In this document: positions 34,601-46,882 of the stretch, one piece after another
How the letters are laid out: every line of letters starts with the position of its first letter
How positions within the stretch are numbered: position 1 is the first letter of the stretch
Origin: Gymnogyps californianus
Taxonomy: Eukaryota; Chordata; Aves; Accipitriformes; Cathartidae
NCBI RefSeq assembly: GCF_018139145.2
Contig: NC_059481.1
Location: 15,116,368-15,180,367 of the forward strand
Length of the DNA: 64,000 nucleotides
Direction of reading: 5' to 3'
Made by a program: the position numbers and the translations under genes
Notes under the pieces: model-generated
Seen by the model: the letters and a program-made list of their open reading frames with translations, nothing else
Databases searched by the model: none
What the model was told of the DNA's origin: nothing

Positions 34601-37600
34601 TGTCTGCCCTTCCCCTTGATGTCTGCACCAGCTTCCGCAACTCTCTGAAACAGCTTAATAACAATCGACACCCAATTTGCTAGGTGAATGAAGACATTTT
34701 TAGCTGAGCTTCTGCCAGTGCTTCTGTTCAGAAACAGGTATGGCATGATTACAAAGAGTCTCCTTTGAAAGGCTTTTGAGAAGATGCTCCGAAATGCAAA
34801 GGTTGATGTGTTTATGTGGCATCACTTTGTAATGCCCTTTGGTGTCCTTATGTCCTGAATTTCCCCGGCGCAGACTAAACCGTGAACACTATGTGGTTTA
34901 ATTTTAATACCGCGTGTGCCGGGGTATCCTGCAGTGAACCTGGAGGGCTGAGAGCTCTGGAACACTACAGCTTTTTGCTTTCATAAAGTTCATTAAGGCT
35001 TTAAAAGAGTGCTTTTCCTTGTAATCATCTTAAGTGTCACATCCATGTTTGCCTTCTTGCAGAAAACATTCTCCTTGCACTCAGCAAAACAACTAAAAAG
35101 ATTACTTCTGCTGTAATCAATTAAAGTTTAAAGAGAAGTGAAAGCAACATAGGCAAGGCTTTAAATTCACTGCGACTCTCAAGTGTTTTGTTTCAAAGAG
35201 GGCTAATTTTGCTACAGTGAGTGTGAACAGTAGCATTGTCCTTTTCTTCGTACTGTTTCCTAGAGAAAGGAGTCTCTCAAAAGCAAATAAGAGGTTAGGT
35301 TCATTTCTGGAGTGTGACATGAGTCTGTACAACAAACTCATACAGGGGAAATGCAAACATGCAAGTATCTCTGGCTGCGGTAATTAATCCAAACAGACGT
35401 TTTTGTCTCCCTTTATTTTCATTTTTGGAAAGGAAGAGCCAGCACCAAGCTCATCTCAGTGCCTTTGTGCACATAATCTGGACAATCTGGAGAACAGGAG
35501 AGGAAGCTTTTTCCTGCTGCCTACCTGTGTAGGGTAATGTGGATTGAAGATGCGGTTTGGTGAGACAGCTGAGCCCTGCTAGCAGCCGGCTGGTGCCAGA
35601 AGGGGCAGTCCTGCTGCCTTTTTCTTGCTTCCAGCTTGTGCTCCCCTTGTCCTCCCAACCCTGGTGCCATCTCCGATACTGCTGAGCAGATTCAGCTCAT
35701 GAATCTGGCAGAAAATTACTACTTTTTTTTCTTTCTTTTTCCTAGGATTGGTTTTCTGCCAGCTTAGTTGGCTGTTAAATCAGGTCAGCACTTTTCCAGC
35801 TACAAAGAATTTGTCTTCCTGGCACAGTTAATCCCCGCTGTCTTTGCTGAGATTCAAAATACACTGTCATTTCCCCTGTACGGTGAGAAATTCCTTGGAC
35901 CTGGCTGAGAGCCGCTGGCTTTCAGGAAGCAGGAGACTCATGCTGCTGTTCCACGGTGTAAGGATAGCTCTTGGTCTTCATGTTTGGCGTCATAACTGGA
36001 CGCAATTCCTGCTTGTGCTGGCTGTTAGGCATGTGAGATGGGAATCAGCTTTTGGGGTGTAGATGGAGGGCAAATTCCTGTCCAGGAGTGACATGAAGTC
36101 CTTTGCCGGCAGGTGTCAGTATTCCATGCATTTACTATGGAGCATTGGTGTCATTTAGGCTGTTTTCCTATAATTAAAATCGCATCTAGGCATTGTACTC
36201 ACACACACAGGAGGACAAGTGCTCCAGCCTAACGTCTCCAAAAAATCAGGGGCTGGAGTGAGGGAGGTGGAGGATTCCAGGGAGAGTTGGGTTTTTTAAG
36301 CTGTGCAAGCTTAAAAAGATGAAAGAAAATCTTGTGATGGAAGAAGCAGGTTTTCTCAGCTGTTGTGATATTAACACATTTGACACTAACAGCGAAGGTG
36401 CCATCACCTCCAAACCAGCTGACTCTACACGTTCGATAAACCCTGCCTGTAAGCATGCCTAATGTTCCCATCAAGTGGTGTAACTCCTTACAGGAATCAG
36501 GTTTATGCACTGATGAAGAAGTTGATGTCTTAACCGTTTATATTTCACAAGCAATTCTGCGTATTTTACAATGGGCTATATCTGCTGAGTGAGTCAAAGG
36601 GCGTTGGAAATATTGATAGTGATGCATGATGTATTGAAAAAATCCCCAAATGATTCACTTCTGTCATATTTGGATTTTAAAATATCCAGACAGCAGCATG
36701 CAAAAGAGGACCAAGAGTAAAGAAATGAAGTAGTGCACATGCACATGTATCGAGTGGAAGTATTTAAATAAGTGCTCAGATAAACACTATGGGAAGTGTA
36801 GCTGATAAGATCTTAAAGAATTTCATGTAAAAACACATAAAGATACACAAAGATCCTTGTATTTCAGGCTGCAGCAGTGTTATGACAATCCCGACATAAA
36901 CAGTTCAAGCACCAATGCCTTGTGAGTTTCTCTAAAGGATCAGATTTGCAGTCAGCATTTGCTGATTTAACAAGATGTGTTGATGTGCTGTAAAGTGGCT
37001 CTAATGCCGTTTGTCCTCTCTTTGGAATTGCTCCTTGGTACATCTTGTTTCAGAGTATTTTGGTGGTTTAAAATCACAGGAGAACCCATGTGCAAGCCTT
37101 TGAACTGAACATTTTTCGTTGCCCATGTTTTCCCAATCAGACTGTTCTAATTCTGCTCACATATCTGAGTATCAGGAGCAGATAAGTCATTTTTCATAGA
37201 CTGATAACTAAAGCATTTCTAAGCAATTATTTCCTTTACTCTGAATTTGCAAAACCAGACATTTTTGTAGGTGGCATTGAGTGATTATGGTTTATTTACG
37301 GGGCTTACGCAGACTTGATGAATAATAGTGAAATAGAAAAGTACTTGTTCAAATTTTCTTTTAGGTAGACATTTGGCAAATTCTGAAAATGAGACACTAG
37401 ACCTCAGCTGACTGTAAGTTAAACCTCAGGGGAAATGAGTGTGATGGTTATAGCCTTGCACTGTCTTCCCACGTTGTGAAACCAGCTAGATTTGAACACA
37501 AGTCTTAGCCTTATACAGTAGCTTCCCTGATGACACGTGAAAGGATATTTATTTGTGGAGCAGGATAGGTTTGTTTGTGCAGGGCTGATGTACTACAGCT

Positions 37601-39500
37601 GATGTTGTGCAGTGCACTTAACCTTTCAAGTGCATTGGCACTAAATTTATAAGATTTTGTTTTAAATGAATTCAAAATAGGAGGGCATTTGCTTGATCGC
37701 AGCTTAGTAGCACAGGAGCTGATCAAATGTCTTTATTAGTGTGTTTAGCAGGTTTAATAATGGGAGAGTGGCTGCCACTTGGTTGTTTTAAACCTGTATG
37801 ACTGATAGCTATCATGTAGCTTCTCAGGGAGAAGTATAAATATTTTATTATGCTGTAGTTCAGAAGGGCAAGTGTGAACTGTGGAGACCAATGTTTCACG
37901 CTGACACAAAGCACTGACATGGATGAGTAGACAGATAAACGCTGAGTTGCTCGGTGCTTGTTTGTAGATTCTGCTGATGGTTCTATTTTCTGCAAAATAT
38001 TTTATTGAAGTAATAACAGAAGCTGTCTCAGTCATGCTAGTGGACCAATTACCTGGGGCGCGTGGATTGCAGAGGAGATAGTCTGCTTGGCATCTATATA
38101 TATGTAAAAGGTAGATTGGTGGGTTATGGGTGTGCATGGATGTGGGTAAAAGGTTTTTTAGAAGACAAAAGGACACAAAACCTTCCTGGTGTCTGCAATT
38201 CCCATACACAAATAGGAATGAAAATAAAGCAAGTGATTGCCCGTGGTGTTAAAAGCATTTCTCCCTGGATGAGGTGAGCATTAGCCTTGAGGGCCTCACG
38301 GTGTGCCCCATAGCAGGAGACCATGGATGGAGCCTGCGGGATTTGGATGTGATATTTTGATTTTTGATTCCTGTGCCTGGCTAGTGCGTGCTGGGTAAAA
38401 AGCGAGCATCTCTCTGGCTCTCCTTCTAAAGCAACAGATGTCTATGAATAGTTAGAAAACAGTAAGTCCTGCTGAAGTGATGTCGTACTGCACAATTAAA
38501 GGTGTTCACACAGGGGAAACACCTGGAGGAAAAGCTACTGACTGCGGTTTAAAATGAGCTGGTTTTTCAATCTAATATGAAACACAACTTTTAGTCCTGT
38601 TAGGTAACTGTTTGGGATCATAAGGAGACTGCAGAGTGAGCACTAGAGGAGAGCTGTTTATGAACAACCAACAACAAATATCTACAAGAGAAAAGAATTG
38701 ATTTTTCTCAAACTCTTGTCAGTAACTCGGGATATTTTTCATGTAGTTCCCAAGGTTGGTGCAGAGGGGAGTCAGTGGGGCAATGCTGATTTACCGTAAC
38801 TGAGAATCTGATCCTTTGTGTTGTAACTTGGGTTTCCAAGGAGATGAGAATTCATGCCAAGCTTCTGATATTGATTTTCAAAGGCTGTATCATGTGAGCA
38901 AATAGAATTATCGGATAAGAGTTTCATTTCTGTTTAAGGGATTGCATTTGCATTTTAGCAGACTGGCTGGGGTAAAGTTAGGCAACATAACTGTTCATGT
39001 CTGCGATCCCCTGTGTTACTGGAAGAAGTCAGCATCGTTGGTTTTGGATGAATGACTTTTTTTCAAATGCTTATCAATTGCAGCAAAGAGTAATGTTTTT
39101 GTCTCCTTCCTCATTTGATTGGGGATATAACAGTATCTGGCTTCTCCAGGGCTTAGTCAGGATAAGGAGTTGGTTTCCTCTAGAAGCAATCCCAGCCCTT
39201 CCAGGAACCATGCAGCTCCGTAAGGTCTGGATTAGGCCTGTAGTGAACAGATCTGGCATTTCCCTTTTTGACCTTGTACCAAGGCAAGTCTGTAATAGCA
39301 GAGATGCTGCGCTTGAAACCAAGGGCAGTTTTTTTCCAAAGGGCAGAAAGCTTTTATCTGGAAGGAAATACCAAGCTGTTAGCAACCTCAGTAGTGGTGT
39401 GAGGGACACCCGGGGCATTCGGCATTCTAGGGAGAAGGCTTTGCACTAGTCATAAAGGGGAAGGGATTTGTTTTGCTGCAGCGTAATTGAAATATTTACT
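31691..39500 (+). other. MTHFS: MTHFS intron 2, middle part
   Basis: AT-rich intron. It contains a C run near 32,881-32,889 and a 20-bp direct repeat at 33,871-33,943. A CTCF-like reverse motif at 37,772-37,785 (ctgccacttggttg) matches 12 of 14 positions. Open frames of about 150 codons near 37,754-38,209 (minus) and 38,997-39,449 (plus) have no recognisable domain. Confidence 0.7.
33871..33943 (+). repeat. Perfect 20-bp direct repeat, AT-rich
   Basis: The 20 bases beginning 'tgtgaaatattatg' at 33,871 recur exactly at 33,924 (53-bp period). The spacer holds two further 'ttatgtt' cores, so this is a decayed AT-rich minisatellite. Confidence 0.8.
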
Positions 39501-39534
39501 TCTGTGGAGTTGTTTTCCCCGAGGTCTGGTGATT

Positions 39535-39610
39535 AACCCTGACCACAGTGTTAGGTGCTATGTAAATACAGGACAAGATGATGATCTGTGCCCTATAGAG
39601 TATACATTGA
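39535..39610 (+). repeat. Ancient amniote interspersed-repeat remnant
   Basis: The block 'agtgttaggtgctatgtaaa' followed by 'caggacaagatgatgatc' and 'gccctatagagtatacat' follows the order of a widespread old amniote repeat tail (tgctaggcgctgtacaaa ... gaagagcttaca). It is related to the remnant at about 8,392. The family name is uncertain. Confidence 0.4.
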
Positions 39611-40536
39611 GAAGCTAACACCTACCCAAGAGGCCTAACTATGCTGATGCTGACAGTAATTAAAGTCACAGTAATGACTGTCATTAATTAGAACTTTCTG
39701 AGTTATTCCAATTCATTGGCTCGTACCCTGCTTGTCACCAAGACTGATACTCAAAATGTTAGGATCAAGTGATCGAGTTAATTTTTTCCTCTGTGCCGGG
39801 GTAGCAGATACAGAGGCAGCAGATGGTTACTGCACCCTTTTCATTCTGAAAAGTAAGGTTTTCCTGCAAAAGGGTCTGGTTTTTTTTCTCCGTTGTGGTC
39901 CTTGCTAGCTCAGAAAAGGACCAAAGTAAGCTTTCATTCCTTGTAAATGAACAGCTTTCAAATATTTGTCAGCTCCGCAGAGGTAGTGTGTAGACTGATC
40001 TGACATTGTTTACGGAATGCATGACACCATAAACATGCCTTTCCTTTAAACAGAAAGCTGTTCTTGTCCTGGTTCTTTTGGTCCTGCACCTTATGTAATC
40101 ATTTACATCTGAGCAAAGCAGGGGGAATCGGTGACTACCACTGTAGAGCGAGCTGTGCGTGGAAAAAAAACAACTGATGAAAAGCTCGTTCCTGCCCAAG
40201 GTACCAGGCTGGGAGGATCAAGCCATCCTTGTGGTGATGGAGTAAATGATGCACAAACTTCTGCGCTTCAGAGAGAAGCTCAAACTGCACAGCTGCTGCT
40301 CCTCACAGCAGCAGTGGCGTACAGAGCTGATTACCGTCGACCTCTTGTAGGCTTGAGTGGAGGAGGCATCTGTGCTGCGAGCATGATTTTTACAAGCATG
40401 TTGCTGTTCTTTACAGGGACACAGGAGTTGCTGCAGCTCATCCTCTGCCTCGTCCTCTTATAAGTGCTTTGGAGGCGAGGATCAGAAGAGTCCTAGCTCC
40501 CACTTTGATGGGTCCCAGGCGCTTTGCTGTGTCCAC

Positions 40537-40550
40537 ACAGCAAGTGGCGG
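40537..40550 (+). promoter_or_regulatory. CTCF-like motif, weaker
   Basis: ACAGCAAGTGGCGG matches the 14-base CTCF core at 12 positions, with the GTGGCGG half intact. It lies in MTHFS intron 2 in a locally GC-richer stretch. Confidence 0.25.
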
Positions 40551-41027
40551 CGAGGGATGAGAAGATGGGATGACAGAGTATTTCAGTTTCATCTTCCATT
40601 AGGACCGTCTAGCTGTGCAGGGGGAGATGAATGACCCCACACGGTGGGTGGCAGTGGGCCGGTGGAGCCCCTTCAAACCTGGGAGGAGAGAGGTCATGCT
40701 GGCTGCTCCTTCTGGGGGCAGGACAAGTCTCCAGCAGTCTTTACATGACCTGTATCTATGCAGTTTGATGGACTCTTCTATAATTAACCATTGTCAAGAA
40801 CACTTCTGAAAATGCCGGCTGGCATTTCAAATAGGAACATCAGATTAAGGAGAAGAGAGGTAATGAGGTGCAAGGAGAAAATTCTTCCCTGGGGAACAAA
40901 TCAAACCTGATATCATCATGAAGGATAATGAGAAATGCACAGCCGAACTGAGGAGATTCACCGCAGCTGCCTAGAGGAAGCGAAACCATGTATTCCTATT
41001 TAAAACACCAGAGAGGGGATGCTAATG

Positions 41028-41150
41028 TTTTGGTCTGCTGGTTAAGTCAGGGGACATGCAGCTTGCACACCTGCCTTTTGTGTGTAGTTTTGCCACACGT
41101 TTCCTGAGTCCTTGGGCAAGTCATTTCACTTCTCTGTGACATAAGGTATG
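41028..41150 (+). repeat. MIR-like SINE remnant
   Basis: In the plus orientation 'ggtctgctggttaagtcagg', then a central part with 'tttgccacacgtttcctgag', then 'ccttgggcaagtcatttcac' and 'ttctctgtgac' follow the MIR order (tagtggttaag ... ctgccac ... cttgggcaagt ... ctctgtgcc). The core is well conserved for so old an element. Confidence 0.65.
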
Positions 41151-42502
41151 TCTACGTAGATGTATGCAAGTCAGTGCAAACAGAGTGTGCCTGTACACCC
41201 ACATAGCAGGTTCTGAAGCTATGACTGTATCTACACTGCTAAATAACACAGGGCTAAGTGGCACAGACTAGTCCTGTACACACTACATAGAACTTGGCCT
41301 GTCTCTTCTTTTTTGGTCTCACAAGATACCTCTGTGGCCCTAAGACAATGCTGTTTTTTTTAATCTTTTCCCCAGTTTGTAGTATATTTAATAATATGAG
41401 GTCTTATGGCAGACCATCACAGCAGTATTTTTGTAGCATCAGTCTGAGGATTTGTGTTGCATATTGTGGCACATGGCAGGAAAGCCTGTGTCTGTGTCTG
41501 GAGGAGCAAAACCACTTTTGTTGGTGTAGGAGGACTGCACAGGGTGGAAGGAGCCAGACCTGTACTCTTCTGTCTTTACTGCCCGTGGGAATCCTGTGCC
41601 CTGGAGCAGGTATGGGTGTCACTTGGACACCGGCAGTGCCAGACAGTGTGCTGACAGTTCAACAGTATTGGCCACCTGTGATGCTGTAAATCAATTTGTT
41701 TTCTGGCTCTGCTGTATTTAGCAGTATAAATGAAACCTGTGTGGCCGTGTCAGCATGGCTGTATGCCCACGTTGATAGATAAGTCAGGGTATATTATTTC
41801 ATGCATGGTGCTACGCAGTTGAAGGAGCTGTGGCCACAAGAGCTCATGTCATAGATACAGCGAGTATTAGGTGACTGTCATCATAATTGCTAACCTTACT
41901 GGGATGCCCAGTAGCTTAATTAAAGTGTATAAGAAGCATTGATATTCTCTACATAGAAGCTGGAGCAATACATTGTTGCTTGAGACAGCGTTTTCAGACT
42001 TTAGCAATTTGCAGACCACAAGGAAGTATACCAGGAGAAGCATGGATTACCTGTAGCAAAACCCTCTTGGCTGTGGATGTGCTTTCCTGGGCTCCTGGAA
42101 TGTAGTCACAGGACCCTCAGGGATCCAAGAACCACCAGTTAATGACTACACACACGTGGTGGACAGTGGACTTTACAAGGAGAGGGATAGAAGTAGGTGG
42201 TGAATGTGAGACCTCCCTTAACATGTTTTACAAGGCACTAAAAACTGATGTGGTGTTTGATGCCCAAGTACCTGCTCTGTCTTCTCAGGGACAAGGATGC
42301 CATTTCACACAGTGGTCTCTGGGAGCAAGGGGAGTAAGATATGAGAGCAGAGCAAGCCTGCAGGGCATTCTGAGTGGCAACCAGTGGTCCTGCAGGGCTG
42401 GAAGGGCCTGGGAGCCTGAGGGCCCTGTGCCAAGAGGGGTATGATGTTCTTGCCCTCACCTGCCATCCTGTTGATGTACTCTCATTGTTGATAGTAATCT
42501 TA

Positions 42503-42550
42503 TGTGTCTGCAATCTTGGTCTCATCTGTGTCTGCAATCTTGGTCTCATC
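42503..42550 (+). repeat. Perfect 24-bp tandem duplication
   Basis: A 24-base unit starting 'tgtgtctgcaatc' occurs twice back to back (42,503-42,526 and 42,527-42,550) with no mismatches, followed by a partial third 'tgtgtg'. Being perfect, it is probably a young replication-slippage event. It lies in intron 2 of MTHFS. Confidence 0.9.
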
Positions 42551-45274
42551 TGTGTGTCACCTCTCATCCTGTGACAGCTCTTCCCCCACGCTGCCGCAGG
42601 CACCACAAGAGGTTTTGTTGCTCCCCAAGTTATGTGGCGGGGAAGTATTTTCTCCATGCAGCTCTTTTTGCCATTCATTGTAGATCCTGGGGTAGGATTT
42701 GGGGCTAATGCTGCTTGAACTGCCCTCAGGCTCCTTGCAGGGTAGCTGTGTCATTTTGCTACCGAAAGTCTTGCTTGGCATTTTACTTAAATCTTGTAAA
42801 AGTGTGAGTTGCGTGGATATCAGACAGCGTGTTGTGAGTCAGAGCAAAGGCAGTCGGTATCGCAGTGCTCCAGTAGAAGAAAAATATAAGGGTAACTATT
42901 ACAGTATTTACAGCATAATTTTTCATATTGAGATTTGCACAAGCTTGTTTGAGTTATTTGGCATAAAAAATCCATGATTATAGAGGAGCTGACTCATTAA
43001 AACAGCCTCTGTTTCTCCAGAGAACCCAGAAGAAAACACAGTGCTTTAATACATCTAAATTCACTCGAGTGTGCCTGATGCTATCAGTTAAACTACATAG
43101 AAAATGTCTTTCTTCCCTGCACTGTTCCTGCCAATTCCCTCTTTCCTTAGTGCTTCCCCTGACTTGTCTTCTTCCTGTCTGTAATACAAATGTAAGGAGA
43201 AATGGCACCTTTTTACTCTGCAGATTTGCCCCTTGTGTGCATTCTTACCTGCCAGCAGTAACGACAGCAAATGTTTCCTGCTTTTTGCCATGGGAGTCAC
43301 ATGGAGTGAAAACAGCTAAAAAAAAGTGTGTTTCCTTCTGTGAATCATTAGTGTTTGGTACATACTGGTTTCTGGGCCACCTGAATACCTACGCAAAGCC
43401 AACGTGAGGGAAATTATGGAGAGGATAAGTAGTGATCACAGGAGTAACTCGGGGAGGATTTGACCTGCAGAATCTATGACTGACCATGCTAATGGGGAGA
43501 TGATCAGCTGGTTTCTAGGTCCTAGTCCATAGGCCTGACAATTGGCAAATATGTATTTTTGCTTGCAAACTGAGGAGATGTGACATGATATGTCCAACGT
43601 GATGTACACGGTGATACCATAAAAATGGCATCTCTTTTCAGGTGACACCATGCTTCTGCCCTCATGCCTCTTTTCCTCTTTGTTTGCCATTTGCCATTTG
43701 TCTGTCCTATGAGTCAAAAGTTGACTGCAGCGTGGTAAAACACTCAGACTCCTTTTTATTTCAACCAGTAACATTCTGTGGTCTGCCCTTTGGCTAATTC
43801 CCTCCTCTTACTCCCCTGACCTCTTTAAAAAAGCCGTGCTTCTTAACTGTATGATGCCGGATTTGCAAGATTGATCTTCTCTGAGCATTTCATACTGTGT
43901 TGCCTTGCATATTTTATATCAATGTTCTAATTGAGTCATCAGGTCATGATGGATGAGTGTTCATGTCAGTGACTCTTCTCTGAACGATGAACAGCGGAAG
44001 GAAATCTCCAGGAGCCTGGGAAGTGTGTGCAAATGAGTTCGTCTTATGTGAACTTTTAACGTGCTCTTCCATGTTGAGTTTGGAGTTGATACGTGATCTC
44101 AGGTGGGATTCCCTGGAAACTGAAAAACTCTGCTTAGCTCTGGCTCTTCCAGTACATGCTCCCACACATCTCCTTGAATGTTGGGCATCATTGCTCAGCT
44201 AGATGTAGTGAGAGCAGCTCAGTCCAAAATGGCAGGAGAGAGTAGGCTTGGACATAGGAAAAGGGGAAAAATACCTGACACATCCTAGCCCTGGTGAAGG
44301 AGCAGAAGCTAGTTATAGAAAAGCTGCTCAAGGCTAAGTACTGTTCCTGTAAGAAGGAAGAAGCAGTGGACTGAGACATAGTATTTGCTTTCTTTCCAGA
44401 CTCGTGTCAGCTGTGTTTTAGTCTGTGCTGGCTTCCCACTACGGTTCCTGCCCTTCTCTCCTTCAGTGTCAGTCTGTTACAGCACCAAGTAATGAAAGAC
44501 TTTCTTTGCATTATGAAACTAGTAAGTGGAATGTTCCTGTGTTCAGCGGTCAGCACCAGGCCAGCCAACCTTATTTATTTAGAGGATGTCCTTGCAAGAC
44601 GTCTCACACTAAACGAACAAGCCTTGCATAAGTAATGGGAATCTGCACACTGGCTGCCTCCATGCCTGGCGGTCACTCAGTGTGGCAGCTGGTTTCCTTT
44701 GCCTACCTGGCAGTGATGTGAATCAACTCCTGAAACAAGTGGGCAGCTGAGTGTAAATCGTAGCTGGCTATCTGGCATGATGCCGATCCACATCCGTTCG
44801 CAGAGTATGGACAAAGCAAGAAAAAAGGGCTTAGCTGATCTTGCCTTTTTATCAGGAGCTGGTTGGTGGGGTCTTTTGTCAGGGTTTCACCAGGCAGTTG
44901 GGTCTGTTTTGTCCAGATAATGGGCAGCTTACACAGCTTGTTTCAGTTTTTTAACTGATTTTGAGTTCCAATCAAGTGCAATTTCAGAAGAGCCCTGGGG
45001 AGCCCATACGTCCCTCCAGAAGGAGGGATATTGAGGGCAGGCAAGCAGAATGCCTGTGTGTGCTGCTGGAGCAACAGTGAAAATTGCTGGAGGCTCAGGA
45101 AGAAAGTCCTTTGGGAGAAGAGGAACCTGACATCACGAAGAGACAAGCCTTCAAATCTTGATCTTGATATAAGGGGGCAAATACCCACTTTCAGAATATA
45201 TTGTATTCAAGGCTTCTTGGTTTGGGGAGGTTGAGTGAAGGTTCATGACATGTTACAGTTGTGTCAAGAAGATG

Positions 45275-45292
45275 CTCTCTCTCTCTCTCTCT
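45275..45292 (+). repeat. (CT)9 microsatellite
   Basis: Nine CT repeats followed by a longer pyrimidine-rich stretch, about 400 bases before MTHFS exon 3. Confidence 0.9.
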
Positions 45293-45686
45293 TCTGTCTC
45301 TTCTTTTCATTCTTTTTTCCTTTCCTATTTTTGTGTCTGATGTTGAAGTTCATTTGATTTCCTGATTCCTCCTGCATTTAATTTCTCTGAGTCCAGTCTC
45401 TGCCTGGATTTAGAGACATAGTCATTAGTATTTGGAAGTGTGGGGTTAAAATCATGAAATAAATTGTTATAATGTAGGTTTTTTTCCTTCTAGCTTTTCA
45501 AGGTCTAATTATTTTGCAGCTGATCTAGTATGCAATTCAAAGTATTTTTCATCTGATCAAAGAGAAGGAAGCATTTTGCAAAACACAAAGCTTGCGTTTT
45601 TGCAAATACCTGAAGTTATATGGATGTAGTCAAGCCATCAGGAAATCCACAGTGCATCCACTAATGTTTATTTCATTTTTCTACAG

Positions 45687-45910
45687 GAGGTCTTGACCTT
45701 ATCTTCATGCCAGGCCTTGGGTTTGACAAAAAAGGCAACAGATTGGGAAGAGGCAGAGGATATTATGATACGTATCTTGAAAGATGTATGAAACATCCCA
45801 GTGGAAAGCCTTACACGATTGCCTTGGCTTTTAGGGAACAGATTTGTGAATCAGTGCCTGTGGCAGAAAATGATGTCCAAGTAGATGAAATCCTTTATGA
45901 AGACTGCTGA
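45687..45910 (+). CDS. MTHFS: MTHFS, coding exon 3 (residues 128-201)
   Basis: The exon starts with GA, completing the glycine codon split from exon 2, and continues [13 protein letters not shown] (129-141), the nucleotide/substrate-binding LGRGRGYYD (147-155) and the conserved [18 protein letters not shown] block. It ends DEILYEDC with TGA at 45,908-45,910. The complete protein is 201 residues, against 203 in human, with three coding exons at the same junctions. The C-terminal tail is shorter, and ends in cysteine where the human protein has SSTA. All parts needed for 5-formyl-THF cyclo-ligase activity are visible. Confidence 0.97.
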
Positions 45911-46007
45911 AAGTATCTTGATACCAACCCACCTTCAGAGTGACCGACCAAAGTTGTCAGATCCATCAATCATGATTTTTTTAATAGTCATGTATGACTT
46001 CGGGAGC

Positions 46008-46013
46008 AATAAA
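46008..46013 (+). terminator. MTHFS proximal poly(A) signal
   Basis: Canonical AATAAA, followed about 10-20 bases later by T/G-rich 'acttgtgtttg'. Confidence 0.6.
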
Positions 46014-46469
46014 ATACACTACTTGTGTTTGAACAAAAATCGCCATTGTAAATGTGGTAATAGTAGTGAGGATTGCATTGATTTGCTTCTAATTAGCAAA
46101 TAGCTGGTCTGAATTCTTATTCTAGAATCAATACAAACAAGAATGTGTGACTGTTTATCACAGTAAGGACCATTTCTTCTCATCATACTTTTGAGGAACA
46201 AGCTACTTGATACTTAACAATTTTATTATTCCAGTTTAAAAGTGAACTGTCTACTAATGACAGTTCTTGATCCATTCTGGAATTAGATACTTGTTAGGGT
46301 AAAAGTTCTTAGTACTTAAATATTATGTGCATCCATGAGCAAAACAAGACACTGCCAGATAAGTCCTATAGTAATCTGGGCAAAAAATGCTGATTGGAAA
46401 AAAGCCTTAATTGATTTTAGTGTATACAATAATTTTGACTGTTTACTTGGCTCCTTGAAGTTGTCTTAA

Positions 46470-46494
46470 AATAAAGGGAATATCTGTTAATAAA
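46470..46494 (+). terminator. MTHFS distal poly(A) signals
   Basis: Two AATAAA hexamers (46,470-46,475 and 46,489-46,494) are followed by 'ggttcatgtcc' and T/G-rich sequence. Confidence 0.45.
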
Positions 46495-46846
46495 AAAAGG
46501 TTCATGTCCATAGCTTTGGTATATGGTTCTTTCCTTTATCTGAATACAAGATTGTAATGTAGTCTAAAATACAGTCAGTGAGTTCTCCATCTGGAGAAAA
46601 ACAGCTCTTTTTTTTGTAAAATAATACTCAAAATTACTTTAAGTTCTATAATTTTGTACATGGGCCATTCATAATGTCCCAAAATGTTGTGTGGAGTATG
46701 GGTACTATGTTAAAGGATAAAGAGATGCTAAGAATTGCAGAGAGCAGGTTTTATGGATTGAGTAAGTTTTGGGGTGGAAGGTTGGTTGTTCTCCAGTTCT
46801 CCAGACCATCCTGGAAATCAGGAAGAAGATAGAGTTTTCCTCTGAA

Positions 46847-46876
46847 AAAACTCACTATCCAGAGATAGTGAGTTTT
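46847..46876 (+). repeat. Perfect 13-bp inverted repeat (hairpin)
   Basis: AAAACTCACTATC (46,847-46,859) is exactly complementary to GATAGTGAGTTTT (46,864-46,876), with a four-base CAGA loop. The right arm is part of a 13-base direct repeat, GAGTTTTCCTCTG, at 46,832-46,844 and 46,870-46,882. It lies about 350 bases beyond the distal MTHFS poly(A) signals. Confidence 0.9.
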
Positions 46877-46882
46877 CCTCTG

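Larger units (their letters stand above)
39611..45686 (+). other. MTHFS: MTHFS intron 2, last part
   Basis: Mostly unique-looking intron up to the acceptor 'tttcatttttctacag' at 45,686. It contains the MIR-like copy at 41,028-41,150, a 24-bp tandem duplication at 42,503-42,550 and a CT microsatellite at 45,275-45,292. No nested gene is recognised. Confidence 0.75.
45911..46500 (+). other. MTHFS: MTHFS 3' UTR (inferred)
   Basis: AT-rich trailing sequence. The first AATAAA is 98 bases after the stop (46,008-46,013). Two more are at 46,470-46,475 and 46,489-46,494. Either a short or a ~580-base 3' UTR is possible, and alternative polyadenylation is plausible. Confidence 0.6.

Noticed and set aside
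37754..39449. Two ~150-codon open frames (minus 37,754-38,209; plus 38,997-39,449) as nested genes.
   Set aside because: No domain or coding-like codon pattern, and other frames overlap them. Treated as chance.
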